Of a stretch of DNA of 64,000 nt, positions 55,202-63,870 are shown one piece after another (position 1 is the first letter of the stretch; each line of letters begins with the position of its first letter). The notes beneath the pieces are model-generated. The model was not told where the DNA came from, ran no database searches, and saw nothing but the letters and a program-made list of their open reading frames with translations. The stretch covers positions 3,777,501-3,841,500 of the forward strand of contig NZ_CP119075.1 of the NCBI RefSeq assembly GCF_029023725.1, in the 5' to 3' direction. The translations under genes and the position numbers were made by a program. Source of the DNA: Synoicihabitans lomoniglobus (GTDB lineage Bacteria > Verrucomicrobiota > Verrucomicrobiia > Opitutales > Opitutaceae).

Positions 55202-55780
55202 ATGGTTCTTAAGATAGTTCACTACAACGATTCCGTCCTCCGCACCAAAGGCGCCCCCGTCACCACGTTTGACAGCGCCCTGGCCACCCTGGCCCGTGAC
55301 ATGGTAGATACCATGCATGATGCCGCCGGCATCGGTCTCGCCGCCCAGCAAATCGGCATCGCCTCCCAATTCTGCGTCGTCGACCTCTCGGCCGCCCAAC
55401 GCGATTTCCAATGGGAGCTCGACGGCGCGGCCCCGCCGCTGGAACTGATCATGCCCATGGTCATTGCCAACCCGAAGATCGAGGAACTCGAAGGCGATGA
55501 CACCATCTACGAGGAGGGCTGCTTGTCCTTTCCCGGCATCAACGGCGACGTGGTGCGCCCCGATGCCGTGCGCGTCGAGTATCAGGACGAACACGGCACC
55601 CCCCACGTGCTGCTGTGCGACGGATTGCTCTCGCGGTGCATCCAACACGAAGCCGATCACCTCAACGGCACGCTGTTCATCGACCGCATGTCCAAAAAAG
55701 TGCGCGCTTCCATCGACAAGGACATCAAGGAACTTGCCAAACAGACGCGCGATTCCGCCACACCCCAGTCAGGTTCCTGA
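55202..55780 (+). CDS. def: peptide deformylase
   Basis: Removes the formyl group from N-terminal methionine of new proteins; a metal enzyme. All three motifs are present: GIGLAAQQIG (motif 1), EEGCLSFPG (motif 2, metal Cys) and HEADHLNG (motif 3, HExxH-type with metal His and catalytic Glu). Length is 192 residues. I chose the ATG at 55202 (MVLKIVHYND), which starts the family N-terminus; longer frames overlap the opposing gene. It is divergent from the putative motor pair. Confidence 0.97.
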   Translation: MVLKIVHYNDSVLRTKGAPVTTFDSALATLARDMVDTMHDAAGIGLAAQQIGIASQFCVVDLSAAQRDFQWELDGAAPPLELIMPMVIANPKIEELEGDDTIYEEGCLSFPGINGDVVRPDAVRVEYQDEHGTPHVLLCDGLLSRCIQHEADHLNGTLFIDRMSKKVRASIDKDIKELAKQTRDSATPQSGS

Positions 55781-55858
55781 TCCCGGCCTCTTGCCCTTCC
55801 CCATTTTGTAACGCAAAACGTTACGCCCCCACCCCCACTTCTCCTACCCCTTGCATTT

Positions 55859-56938
55859 ATGAGCTCCGCCGACGGCATGAATTACGCCCCGAAAGGCAAA
55901 CCCTCCCCCGTCGTCAAGCCGGGTGAGTTTGTCTTCGCCACCGCCCATCTCGACCACGGTCACATTTATGGACAGACCAACGGTCTGCTCGAGGCGGGAG
56001 CCGAACTCAAATGGGTTTATGATCCCGACCCGGCCAAGGTCGACGCCTACCGCGAACAGTATCCGCAGGCTCAAGTCGCCCGCTCCATCGATGAGATTCT
56101 CGACGACCCGGGCGTTCATCTGGTGTCCGCCGCCGCGATCCCCAACCGGCGCGGTCCGCTCGGATGTCGCGTCATGGAGGCAGGCAAGGACTACTTCACC
56201 GACAAGACGCCGTTCACCACCTTCGAACACCTGGCCCAGGCCAAAACCGTCGTGGCCGAAACCGGGCGCAAATACACTGTCTATTTCAGCGAACGTCTCC
56301 ACGTCGAAAGCGCCATGTATGCGACCGACCTCATTGCCGGCGGGGCCATCGGACGCGTGTTGCAGGTGCTCGGCCTGGGGCCGCATCGGCTGAGCAAACC
56401 GTCCCGTCCCGACTGGTTCTTCGATCACGAGCAATACGGCGGGATTCTGTGCGATATCGGCAGCCACCAGTTCGAGCAATTCCTCACGTTTTCCGGCGCG
56501 ACCGACGCCGAGGTCGTGCACGCGGCCGTGGCCAACTACAACAACCCCGACACCCCGGAACTTGAGGACTTCGGCGAGGCCAACCTCGTCGGCAACAACG
56601 GCGCGACCAACTACGTGCGCCTCGATTGGTTCACGCCCGACGGTCTGCGCACGTGGGGCGACGGCCGCATGATCATCATGGGCACCGACGGCTACATCGA
56701 GTTGCGCAAATACCTCGACGTCGGCCGACCCGACAGCGGCTCCGACCACGTTTTTCTCGTCGACCAAAAGGGCGAACACCACATTCCCGTCGCCGGCAAA
56801 GTCGGTTTCCGCTTCTTCGGCGAGCTCATTCTCGATTGTCTCAACCGCACCGAAAAGGCGATGTCCCAGCAACACATCTTCAAAGCGGCCGAACTCGCGC
56901 TCACCGCCCAGGCCAAAGCCATGCGTATCGCCGGCTGA
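55859..56938 (+). CDS. Gfo/Idh/MocA-family oxidoreductase
   Basis: A 359-residue NAD(P)-dependent oxidoreductase of the glucose-fructose oxidoreductase family, with an N-terminal Rossmann fold and a C-terminal alpha/beta domain. The usual GxGxxG after the first strand is replaced by VFATAHLDHGHIYGQ. The later EAGKDYFTDKTPFTTFEH segment (an EKP-type catalytic Lys) and GGILCDIGSHQFEQFL are typical. The substrate is probably a sugar or inositol-type polyol. It stands between def and the phosphoribosyltransferase. Confidence 0.88.
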   Translation: MSSADGMNYAPKGKPSPVVKPGEFVFATAHLDHGHIYGQTNGLLEAGAELKWVYDPDPAKVDAYREQYPQAQVARSIDEILDDPGVHLVSAAAIPNRRGPLGCRVMEAGKDYFTDKTPFTTFEHLAQAKTVVAETGRKYTVYFSERLHVESAMYATDLIAGGAIGRVLQVLGLGPHRLSKPSRPDWFFDHEQYGGILCDIGSHQFEQFLTFSGATDAEVVHAAVANYNNPDTPELEDFGEANLVGNNGATNYVRLDWFTPDGLRTWGDGRMIIMGTDGYIELRKYLDVGRPDSGSDHVFLVDQKGEHHIPVAGKVGFRFFGELILDCLNRTEKAMSQQHIFKAAELALTAQAKAMRIAG

Positions 56939-56999
56939 CGCGCCGCCGAAATGCTCAGGGTTTTTGCGGCGGTGGCATCGTCGCTGCTTCGACCTTGGC

Positions 57000-57563
57000 A
57001 TGAATTTGCCTGATCATTTGGAGTTGGTCCATGACAGCGCGGCCATCGACGAAGCGCTGGACCGGCTCGCGGCGGAAATGGATCAATGGGCCGCCGGGGC
57101 CGAGGCTCGCACCGGTAAAATGCTGCTCGCCCTCTGCGTGTTGCGCGGCGGCGTGTTCTTTTTCTCCGAACTCCTGTTGCGCATGAAGATCTCGGTGGAG
57201 CCGGCGTTCTGCCGCGCCTTCGCCTATGCAAAAACTGAAAACGGGGCCCCGCTCGACAAGATGTTTGTAGACTGGCAGGGCCTCGATCCCGTCGGCCGCG
57301 AGGTCATGTTGGTGGACAACATCTGCGACAGCGGCCGCACGTTGCTGCACGTGGATGGCTGGCTGCGCATGCAAGGGGTGCGCCGCGTGCGCTCCGTCAC
57401 CATGATGCATCGTCTGCGCGACGACGCCGTGACCGAGCCCGAAATCACCGGCTTCACCTACCCGGGCGACGAATGGCTGGTGGGCTACGGCATGCGCGAC
57501 GCCGCCGCCAAAAGCATGAACACCCGCTGGATCGCGAAGATGAAGCCGGAGGCATCCGCCTGA
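57000..57563 (+). CDS. hypoxanthine phosphoribosyltransferase-like protein
   Basis: A 187-residue phosphoribosyltransferase of the purine-salvage type, making IMP or GMP from a base and PRPP. The PRPP loop is VMLVDNICDSGRTL (usual EDIIDTGxTL has a Glu-Asp pair; here Val-Asp-Asn). Other landmarks are LCVLRGGVFFFSEL and the C-terminal WLVGYGMRD. Length and motif order fit HPRT. The altered acidic pair is a small divergence, so the base specificity is uncertain. I chose the ATG at 57000. Confidence 0.85.
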   Translation: MNLPDHLELVHDSAAIDEALDRLAAEMDQWAAGAEARTGKMLLALCVLRGGVFFFSELLLRMKISVEPAFCRAFAYAKTENGAPLDKMFVDWQGLDPVGREVMLVDNICDSGRTLLHVDGWLRMQGVRRVRSVTMMHRLRDDAVTEPEITGFTYPGDEWLVGYGMRDAAAKSMNTRWIAKMKPEASA

Positions 57564-57619
57564 CCGAAACGAATGTAGTTTTGTGATAGATTTGAAATTA
57601 AACCGACGTTTTTCAAATC

Positions 57620-58933
57620 ATGCCTATCTCTCGTCGGACCTCCCGTTTCCCGACCAGTCGGATCGTAAAGGGTCTGCTATATACCACCTTCGTGGTGCAG
57701 GTCGGTTGTTCCATACAGGCGCCAGTCACCACCGAACTTCCTCCAGAATCGTCCACCGGATCAGATCTCATTGCCGATGCCAGCACGCCCGCCCAACTTA
57801 TGGGGCCGGAAACGTTGCCGCCGATCCAACTCGTTCCGCCCTCAGAACCACTTCAAGCGCAACTCAAGGTAACCGGAAAAATTGAAGCAGAGCTGAGTCC
57901 GCCCGCCGAGGCCCTCCAAGCCGAACTGTCCCTGCCCACGGAACCGATGGAGTTCCGATGGTCACCGCCGACGGAGCCCATGTTTTTGGAGATAGATTTC
58001 CCGGATCAAATGCCCGGGCTACCGCTGAAGCTGCCGGACGGGCCGCTGAGCCTGAAACTCGATGCCGACTCCCTTCGCGTCGCCTTCGAAGACCCTCCTA
58101 CTTTGGCAATCGATTGGGGCGACGCGCCAAACTTGAGCCGTTTCGACATCAGCGTGGACCTCTCATGGCTCTTCACGATTGTCCCACAGTTCCTCGTGCT
58201 GATCGCAGTAGGCTGGCTGGCCGGTGGACTCCGCGCCGGCACGATGCTGGACCCCTATCTTCCCTCCGAGTGGAAACGGCAGAAATTGAAGGATCCGCAG
58301 TTGCGCCGGGACATCTACGAAAGCATTGGAGCGGCTTTGCTTACCCCGGCGGCGCTCCAATTGAGGCATGGATTTTCCATTTTAGAAACGGATTTTCCAC
58401 CCCTTTCGCTGCAAACCGTGGGCCTGAGTTTTCTGGCTGCGGTCTTTGCGCCACTGACGCTGCGCATCCTGTTCAAAATATTTTACGAGCCGATCAAGAG
58501 ATTTCGATTCAAAGGCAACGAAGCCAAATCTAAGCGCCCGTCCAGAGCCCCGAAACCGGGCTATCATTGGACGTTGAACAGACATTTTTCCCGCCGTCCT
58601 CGCCGAGCCCCTGACGAACGGCTGATTGCCCATATCTACGGCAGCTCCAAAATGTCCAGGGTCACGCGGCAGATCACCTCGCATGGTGATCCAGACGTGG
58701 AAATTGGTTTGCCGTTCCGGCGTGGCGATGACGACAGCCCGACCATTCTCTTTCCCTATCACTACGCCTGGACGATCGCCATCAGAACCAATTCCGATCG
58801 CACTCAGCTCTCACCGACTGAGACTGAATACTTCATCGCGACGATGGATTGCTTCAAAAAATGGCACCTTCGGCCCATGCCCGAATCCATGTCCGGAAAC
58901 GGGCTGGAGAGTGATTCGAAAAGCAGCAGATGA
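57620..58933 (+). CDS. putative lipoprotein with PPxEPLQAEL-type repeats
   Basis: A 437-residue protein of unknown family. A signal peptide with a lipobox-like VVQVGC-SIQ (Cys about residue 34) suggests lipid anchoring. Residues about 70-150 contain repeated PP(S/A/T)E(P/A)(L/M) segments (VPPSEPLQAQL, SPPAEALQAEL, LPTEPMEF, SPPTEPMFLEI) and a Leu/Asp-rich beta-like stretch. A membrane helix (about 185-205, LFTIVPQFLVLIAVGWLAGG) and another (about 272-290) divide it from a basic C-terminal domain. Base composition looks less GC-rich than its neighbours. It is not clear how a lipid anchor and later membrane helices are arranged; a transport or signalling role is only a guess. Confidence 0.6.
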   Translation: MPISRRTSRFPTSRIVKGLLYTTFVVQVGCSIQAPVTTELPPESSTGSDLIADASTPAQLMGPETLPPIQLVPPSEPLQAQLKVTGKIEAELSPPAEALQAELSLPTEPMEFRWSPPTEPMFLEIDFPDQMPGLPLKLPDGPLSLKLDADSLRVAFEDPPTLAIDWGDAPNLSRFDISVDLSWLFTIVPQFLVLIAVGWLAGGLRAGTMLDPYLPSEWKRQKLKDPQLRRDIYESIGAALLTPAALQLRHGFSILETDFPPLSLQTVGLSFLAAVFAPLTLRILFKIFYEPIKRFRFKGNEAKSKRPSRAPKPGYHWTLNRHFSRRPRRAPDERLIAHIYGSSKMSRVTRQITSHGDPDVEIGLPFRRGDDDSPTILFPYHYAWTIAIRTNSDRTQLSPTETEYFIATMDCFKKWHLRPMPESMSGNGLESDSKSSR

Positions 58934-58952
58934 GCGACGAATACAGCCACCC

Positions 58953-60470
58953 TCAAAGCAAGTCGGCGGCGAGTTCGGCGAGTTTGGAACGCTCGCCTTT
59001 GGAGAGTTTGACGTGCGCCGAGACGGCGTGGCCCTTCATGCGATTGTGGCAGTAGACGAGGCCGTTGCTGCGCGAATCGACGTAGGGATTGTCGATCTGC
59101 GCCGGGTCGCCGATCAGCACGATCTTGGAGCCTTCGGAAATGCGGGTGATCACCGTCTTCACTTCGTGCGGGGTGAGTTGCTGCGCTTCGTCGAGAATGA
59201 AGAACCGGCGGGCGATCGATCGGCCGCGAATGAAACACAGAGCCTCGATTTCAACGACGCCGTTCGTGATGAGACGCTCGTAGGGCTTCACCGGCGTGGC
59301 GATGCCGGAGGAGGATTCACTGGGCGAATCGTCGCCAAATTTGCGCACCTTTTTCTTGGCCACTTTCTTGGCGGCAAATTGCGGATCCTTCGGTGGCTTG
59401 GACGGCATCAACACCTCCAACGCATCGTAGTAGGGCTGCAACCACGGCTTCATCTTCTCCTCCAGCGAACCGGGCAAAAATCCGATGTCCTTGCCGAGGG
59501 CGATGACGGGGCGGGAAATGGATACACCGTCGAAACGCCCCATTTCATCCAACACCTGGGAAATGGCGCACACCGTGGAAATCAACGTCTTGCCCGTGCC
59601 GGCTTTGCCGAAACATGTGACGAGCGAAATCGAGTCGTCGAGCAACGCATCCATGAAGAACTGCTGCTCCAGATTGCGCGCGCGAATCGGGATGCCACCC
59701 GGTGCCTTCACAAACTCGGGGATGCGCAGACGTCGCACGTTGCCTTTGCTGATATGGCGCGCTGGCATCGTCTTGTCTTCGTCGGAACGCAGCAGGACGT
59801 ATTCATTAATCTCCAATGGCGGTTGGCCGTCCATGGTCTCACCGACATCGAGGTGCCCTTCCGAGCAAAAGCGCTGCAATTCGTAAATCGTGACCGGCAC
59901 TTCGCGGTAACCATCCTCGTCGTCGACCTCGGGAACCTTGTCGTTGAGATAATCCTCCGACTCCAGACCGACGGCGCGCGCCTTCAGCTGCACATTGACA
60001 TCCTTGGTCACCAAAATCGTCGGAGGCGCATACTGCTCCTGCACGTAGAGCGCACAGGCGATGATCCGGTTGTCCTTCTTCTTCGGATCATGGAGCACGG
60101 CGCGAAACCGCTGCATCGCCGGCGACGAAAAATCGTTGGATTCGAAGTAGCGGTTGATGATGACCGACAGCGTGCCGCCATTGTTCAGCTTCACGCCCTC
60201 GAGCAGCGAATGGGAGTCCGGTAACAACTCCTGGAGAATGCGATGAACGCGTCGGGCATTGCGACCTCGCTCGGTCGACTGCTCCGATTTGATGGCATCA
60301 AGTTCTTCGAGCACCTCGACCGGAATGGCCAAGTTGTTGTTCTCAAACTTGAAGATCGATTGGGGGTCGTGGAGGAGGACGTTGGTGTCCAACACGAAAG
60401 TTTTTGTAACAACTTTCGCCTTCTCCGTGCGTTGAGTTTGTCGGGCCTTCGCCCTGCTCGGGTTCGCCAT
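58953..60470 (-). CDS. phoH: PhoH-family ATPase with N-terminal PIN domain
   Basis: A 505-residue protein of the PhoH2 type: N-terminal PIN ribonuclease-like domain (KTFVLDTNVLLHDPQSIFKF, IPVEVLEELDAIK) and C-terminal P-loop ATPase/helicase domain (LVTCFGKAGTGKTLIS; IRGRSIARRFFILDEAQQLT). PhoH2 proteins act as RNA helicase/RNase pairs in known examples. I chose the ATG at 60470 (MANPSRAKARQTQR). It converges with the lipoprotein gene. Confidence 0.93.
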   Translation of the reverse strand: MANPSRAKARQTQRTEKAKVVTKTFVLDTNVLLHDPQSIFKFENNNLAIPVEVLEELDAIKSEQSTERGRNARRVHRILQELLPDSHSLLEGVKLNNGGTLSVIINRYFESNDFSSPAMQRFRAVLHDPKKKDNRIIACALYVQEQYAPPTILVTKDVNVQLKARAVGLESEDYLNDKVPEVDDEDGYREVPVTIYELQRFCSEGHLDVGETMDGQPPLEINEYVLLRSDEDKTMPARHISKGNVRRLRIPEFVKAPGGIPIRARNLEQQFFMDALLDDSISLVTCFGKAGTGKTLISTVCAISQVLDEMGRFDGVSISRPVIALGKDIGFLPGSLEEKMKPWLQPYYDALEVLMPSKPPKDPQFAAKKVAKKKVRKFGDDSPSESSSGIATPVKPYERLITNGVVEIEALCFIRGRSIARRFFILDEAQQLTPHEVKTVITRISEGSKIVLIGDPAQIDNPYVDSRSNGLVYCHNRMKGHAVSAHVKLSKGERSKLAELAADLL

Positions 60471-60770
60471 TGAGTGGGAATAACCTGTGAACAACTCGCC
60501 GAAGATTGTAAACGAACGAATCGAGCCATCTCGCATTTTTTACGAACGCTCGGTGCCGTATCTCCGTAACCCCATTGCGCATCGCCAGAAAGGGAAATGG
60601 GACGGACCACCTACCCCAGATGATCCGTCCCTGGTTTTCCTATTAACCCAATCCCCGCACCGAAGTGCTAAGATTGGTGAAACCTTACCCCCTACTACGA
60701 CGCATCCGATTGGGACTTTAGGAGAATATGCACCTTTTTTTCTCCCGGGGGAAATCCATCGCCGGGCGAA
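60471..60770. other. intergenic region between phoH and a small minus-strand gene
   Basis: A 300-base gap. It should hold the phoH promoter. A minus-strand TACAAT lies about 50 bases before the phoH start, but no good -35 partner is seen. A T7 run near 60733 is not preceded by a hairpin. No other feature is recognised. Confidence 0.35.
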
Positions 60771-61082
60771 CTACCACGCGCCCGCGTCGGGTCGTTTCTT
60801 TTTGGGCCGGGGCTCCACCCACAAACGCAACCAATACTCCGCCAAATTGCGCATGCTGATCCGCCGCAAACCTTCCCGGCCGGCCAGCTCCCGAAACGGA
60901 GATGCCACCGCCGAGCGCTCTTCGTAATAACGCCACAACTCCTCCGTCAGATCCGCCGCTGCCTGGTGTTCATCGGGTTCGGAGGCAGCGGTGGCCCGCA
61001 CTTTCTCCACCCAAAATCGCTGCTCCTCCGGGTGGGAACTCACATAGTCACAAAGCATCTGTTCACCACGATTGAGGCTCAT
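60771..61082 (-). CDS. small conserved protein of unknown function
   Basis: A 103-residue soluble helical protein (MSLNRGEQMLCDYVSSHPEE, then RFWVEKVRATA, DLTEELWRYYEERS, ISMRNLAEYWLRLWVEPR) ending in a basic tail. I chose the ATG at 61082; an upstream in-frame start would add 31 residues that overlap the divergent promoter region. No family or catalytic motif is recognised. It is divergent from the coiled-coil gene at 61188, 105 bases away. Confidence 0.65.
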   Translation of the reverse strand: MSLNRGEQMLCDYVSSHPEEQRFWVEKVRATAASEPDEHQAAADLTEELWRYYEERSAVASPFRELAGREGLRRISMRNLAEYWLRLWVEPRPKKKRPDAGAW

Positions 61083-61187
61083 AGTCCGACGACCCTTGCC
61101 CGCGGTGATCAGCCTGATCAAACGCAAATTCCCCTTCGGCGCGAAGATTGCATTTAGTCCGACCAGCGCTAGCATCCGATTTCAACC

Positions 61188-62009
61188 ATGTGGCAAAAAT
61201 TCAAGGATCAGCTCCCCGCCGTTATCGTCACCCTCCTCGTCATCGGCGTGCTCGTCTATTGGCTGCACACCCGAACCGTCAGCCAGATGGCGGCCCAACA
61301 ACAGCGCGACCTCGCCACCATGCGCGCCCAGACCAGCGCGGAGATTTCCTCCGTCACCGCCGGCACCCGCAGCCAGATCGACGCGCTCAACACTTTGCTC
61401 AAAGACGCCATCAATCAGCGGTCCAGCGACATGTTCATGACCGATGAGGAGCTCGCCACCGTCAACTCGGAGCGTATCGAGGAACTCGCTACCGTCATTG
61501 CCACCAAGATGCAACCGGTCGTCGCCCCGCCCAAATCTCCCGAGGAAGCCGAACAACAGGAATCCGCCCAAATCGATCGCGTTTCCTCCCGCCTGTCGCA
61601 GCGCCTCCAACCTCTGCTGGCGCAGCTTTCCGACAACCAGGAGGAAAACCGCGAGGTCCTCGAGGGCATCTCCGCCGAAATCAGCGATCAAATCGCCATC
61701 ATCCTCACGTCGGAACTCTCGAAGAACCAGATTCTCAACAACAACCTGGCCGAGTCCCAGGCGCTGGCCGCGGAATCCCTCGCCCTCTCCCACGAGTTGG
61801 CCGCGCTTTACCTCACGTCGTTTGACAACGACGGGGTGCTCACCCGGCTGCTCACCCTCCCGGCCGGCGTGCTGAAAGACGTTTCCAAGCTCAGCATCGT
61901 CAACAGCACCGAACGCCAGGAACTCGAACAGGAACTGATGGCCAAACTCGCCACCATGCAGGAACGGATCGATGCCATCCGCGCCAACATGCCCGTCGCC
62001 GACCAATAG
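61188..62009 (+). CDS. membrane-anchored coiled-coil protein of unknown function
   Basis: A 273-residue protein with an N-terminal membrane helix (LPAVIVTLLVIGVLVYWL) followed by a long, mostly helical, Gln/Glu/Ala/Ser-rich region with heptad-like spacing, suggesting a rod. No catalytic motif. It is followed by a good intrinsic terminator, so it is a single-gene transcript. It could be a structural or tethering protein of the envelope; this is only a description. Confidence 0.7.
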   Translation: MWQKFKDQLPAVIVTLLVIGVLVYWLHTRTVSQMAAQQQRDLATMRAQTSAEISSVTAGTRSQIDALNTLLKDAINQRSSDMFMTDEELATVNSERIEELATVIATKMQPVVAPPKSPEEAEQQESAQIDRVSSRLSQRLQPLLAQLSDNQEENREVLEGISAEISDQIAIILTSELSKNQILNNNLAESQALAAESLALSHELAALYLTSFDNDGVLTRLLTLPAGVLKDVSKLSIVNSTERQELEQELMAKLATMQERIDAIRANMPVADQ

Positions 62010-62048
62010 TCCCGCCGTCCTGACCCAACCCGCGCCGCGCCTCGCACG

Positions 62049-62080
62049 ACCGCTCCCCGTTTGACGGGGGCGGTTTTTTT
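62049..62080 (+). terminator. intrinsic terminator after the coiled-coil gene
   Basis: ACCGC-T-CCCCG pairs with CGGGG-GCGGT around a TTTGA loop (one bulged T), followed by seven T residues. It is the best intrinsic terminator in the window and lies 40 bases past the stop at 62009. Confidence 0.9.
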
Positions 62081-62117
62081 GTTTCGCGCCTTTCTCCCGC
62101 TCGTTTTCCCTCTTCCC

Positions 62118-63749
62118 ATGCGAAAGACCTCCCTTCTGTCCCTCGGCCTCATCGCGGGACTCGTCGCCCTGACTTCCGGCTGCGGCAATCGTGAAACATC
62201 CGTCGAATCCGGTAACCGCGATCAAATCCTCCACGTCGGCAATCTCTCCGAGCCGACCGACCTCGATCCGCACATCATCAACAGTCTGCAGGACTTTAAC
62301 ATCGTCCTCGCCCTGTTCGAGGGACTCACCCAATACGATCCCAAGGACAGCCACGCCACCCCCGGCGTCGCCACCCACTGGGAAGCCTCGGATGACGTTA
62401 AAACCTGGGTCTTTCATCTGCGTCCCGATGCGAAATGGTCCAACGGCGATCCCGTCACCGCGTTTGATTTTGTCTACGCCTACCGGCGCATGCTCTCGCC
62501 CGGACTCGCTTCCGAATATGCCTACATGCTCTTCTGCCTCGAGGGCTCCGAAGCCTTCGTGTCCGGCAAATCAACCGACTTTTCCACGGTCGGCGCCAAG
62601 GCGCTCGACGCCCACACCCTGGAGCTGAAACTCAGTTACCCGGTGCCCTATCTCGCGGATCTTGTCGCCCATGCTTCCTGGTATCCCGTGCACCAGGCGA
62701 CCATCGAAACCTACGGCGCCATGGACCAGCGCGGCTCACGTTGGACCCGCCCCGGCAATCTCGTCGGTAACGGCCCGTTCACCCTCACCGAGTGGAAGCC
62801 CAACCAAGTCATCCGCGTCACCAAGTCCGCTACCTACTGGGATGCCGCCGTCGTGCGCCTCAACGAGATTCGGTTCTACCCCATCGAAAGCACGGCCAGC
62901 GAGGAAGCCGCCTTCCGTTCCGGTCAGCTGCACGTCACCACCGGCATTCCCATCGACAAGATCGCCGTCTACAAAAACGATCCCGAGCTGAGCAAATTCC
63001 TCTCCCAGGAGACCCAGCTCGCCACCTACTTCTACCGGTTCAATACCCAGAAACCACCCCTCGACGACGTGCGTGTGCGCCGCGCCCTTTCCCTCGCCAT
63101 CGACCGCGAACAGATCGTCAACAAGGTGACCCTCGGCGGTCAACTTCCCGCCCGCAACCTTACCCCGCCCCAGACCGCCGGCTACACGGCCGGTGACCTG
63201 CTCACCGGTGATGTCGCCGAGGCCCAACGCTTGCTGGCCGAAGCCGGCTTCCCCGGCGGCGAAGGCTTCCCGCGACTCGAAATTCTGTTCAATACCAACG
63301 ATGGCCACCGCCGCATCGCCGAGGCCATTCAGCAAATGTGGCGCGTGAACTTGGGCGTCGATATCGGCCTCTACAATCAGGAGTCCAAGGTCCAGTCCGA
63401 CTCCATGCGCAACGGCGACTACGAGATCGCCCGCTACGCCTGGATTGGCGACTACCTCGACGCCTCGACCTTCCTTGAGCTCATGCTCTCCGACAGCGGC
63501 AACAACCAAACCGGTTGGGCCAACGCCGACTACGATCGACTCGTCAACGAAGCCCGCTACGTGCTCGACCCGGCGCAACGTTTCACGCTCTACCGCGAAG
63601 CCGAACGCATCCTCATGGCCGAGTCCCCGATCGCGCCGATTTACTTTTACGTAAACTCCTCACTGCAAGTGCCCGAGCTCAAGGGTTGGTATGGCAATTT
63701 GATCGACATCCACCCCTACAAGCACGTCCACCTCGAAGCGGCGCCGTAG
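62118..63749 (+). CDS. oppA: oligopeptide ABC transporter substrate-binding protein
   Basis: A 543-residue periplasmic binding protein of the SBP_bac_5 type (OppA/DppA). It has a lipoprotein signal peptide (LIAGLVALTSGC, Cys about residue 22). The family signature region reads ILHVGNLSEPTDLDPHIINS, WEASDDVKTWVFHLRPDAKWSNGDPVTAFD. Later AVRRALSLAIDRE-like and QTGWANADYDRL segments are present. I chose the ATG at 62118. The gene after it is cut by the window edge; a permease would be expected if this is an opp operon, but the next 43 residues do not look like one. Confidence 0.94.
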   Translation: MRKTSLLSLGLIAGLVALTSGCGNRETSVESGNRDQILHVGNLSEPTDLDPHIINSLQDFNIVLALFEGLTQYDPKDSHATPGVATHWEASDDVKTWVFHLRPDAKWSNGDPVTAFDFVYAYRRMLSPGLASEYAYMLFCLEGSEAFVSGKSTDFSTVGAKALDAHTLELKLSYPVPYLADLVAHASWYPVHQATIETYGAMDQRGSRWTRPGNLVGNGPFTLTEWKPNQVIRVTKSATYWDAAVVRLNEIRFYPIESTASEEAAFRSGQLHVTTGIPIDKIAVYKNDPELSKFLSQETQLATYFYRFNTQKPPLDDVRVRRALSLAIDREQIVNKVTLGGQLPARNLTPPQTAGYTAGDLLTGDVAEAQRLLAEAGFPGGEGFPRLEILFNTNDGHRRIAEAIQQMWRVNLGVDIGLYNQESKVQSDSMRNGDYEIARYAWIGDYLDASTFLELMLSDSGNNQTGWANADYDRLVNEARYVLDPAQRFTLYREAERILMAESPIAPIYFYVNSSLQVPELKGWYGNLIDIHPYKHVHLEAAP

Positions 63750-63870
63750 GCTGAACTCCGGCGCGCCACGCCGCGAAGGGCCTTAACCGGTCGGTGAGAT
63801 TTGGTAATAATCGAGCGACCGAGAAGATCGGGCGCAACTTTTGCTCCGAACTGGTGTAGTTACTTACATC

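Noticed and set aside
60487-60927. 146-codon plus-strand open frame overlapping the phoH promoter region
   Set aside because: Overlaps a better minus-strand gene; Pro/Arg-rich with no structure or motif.
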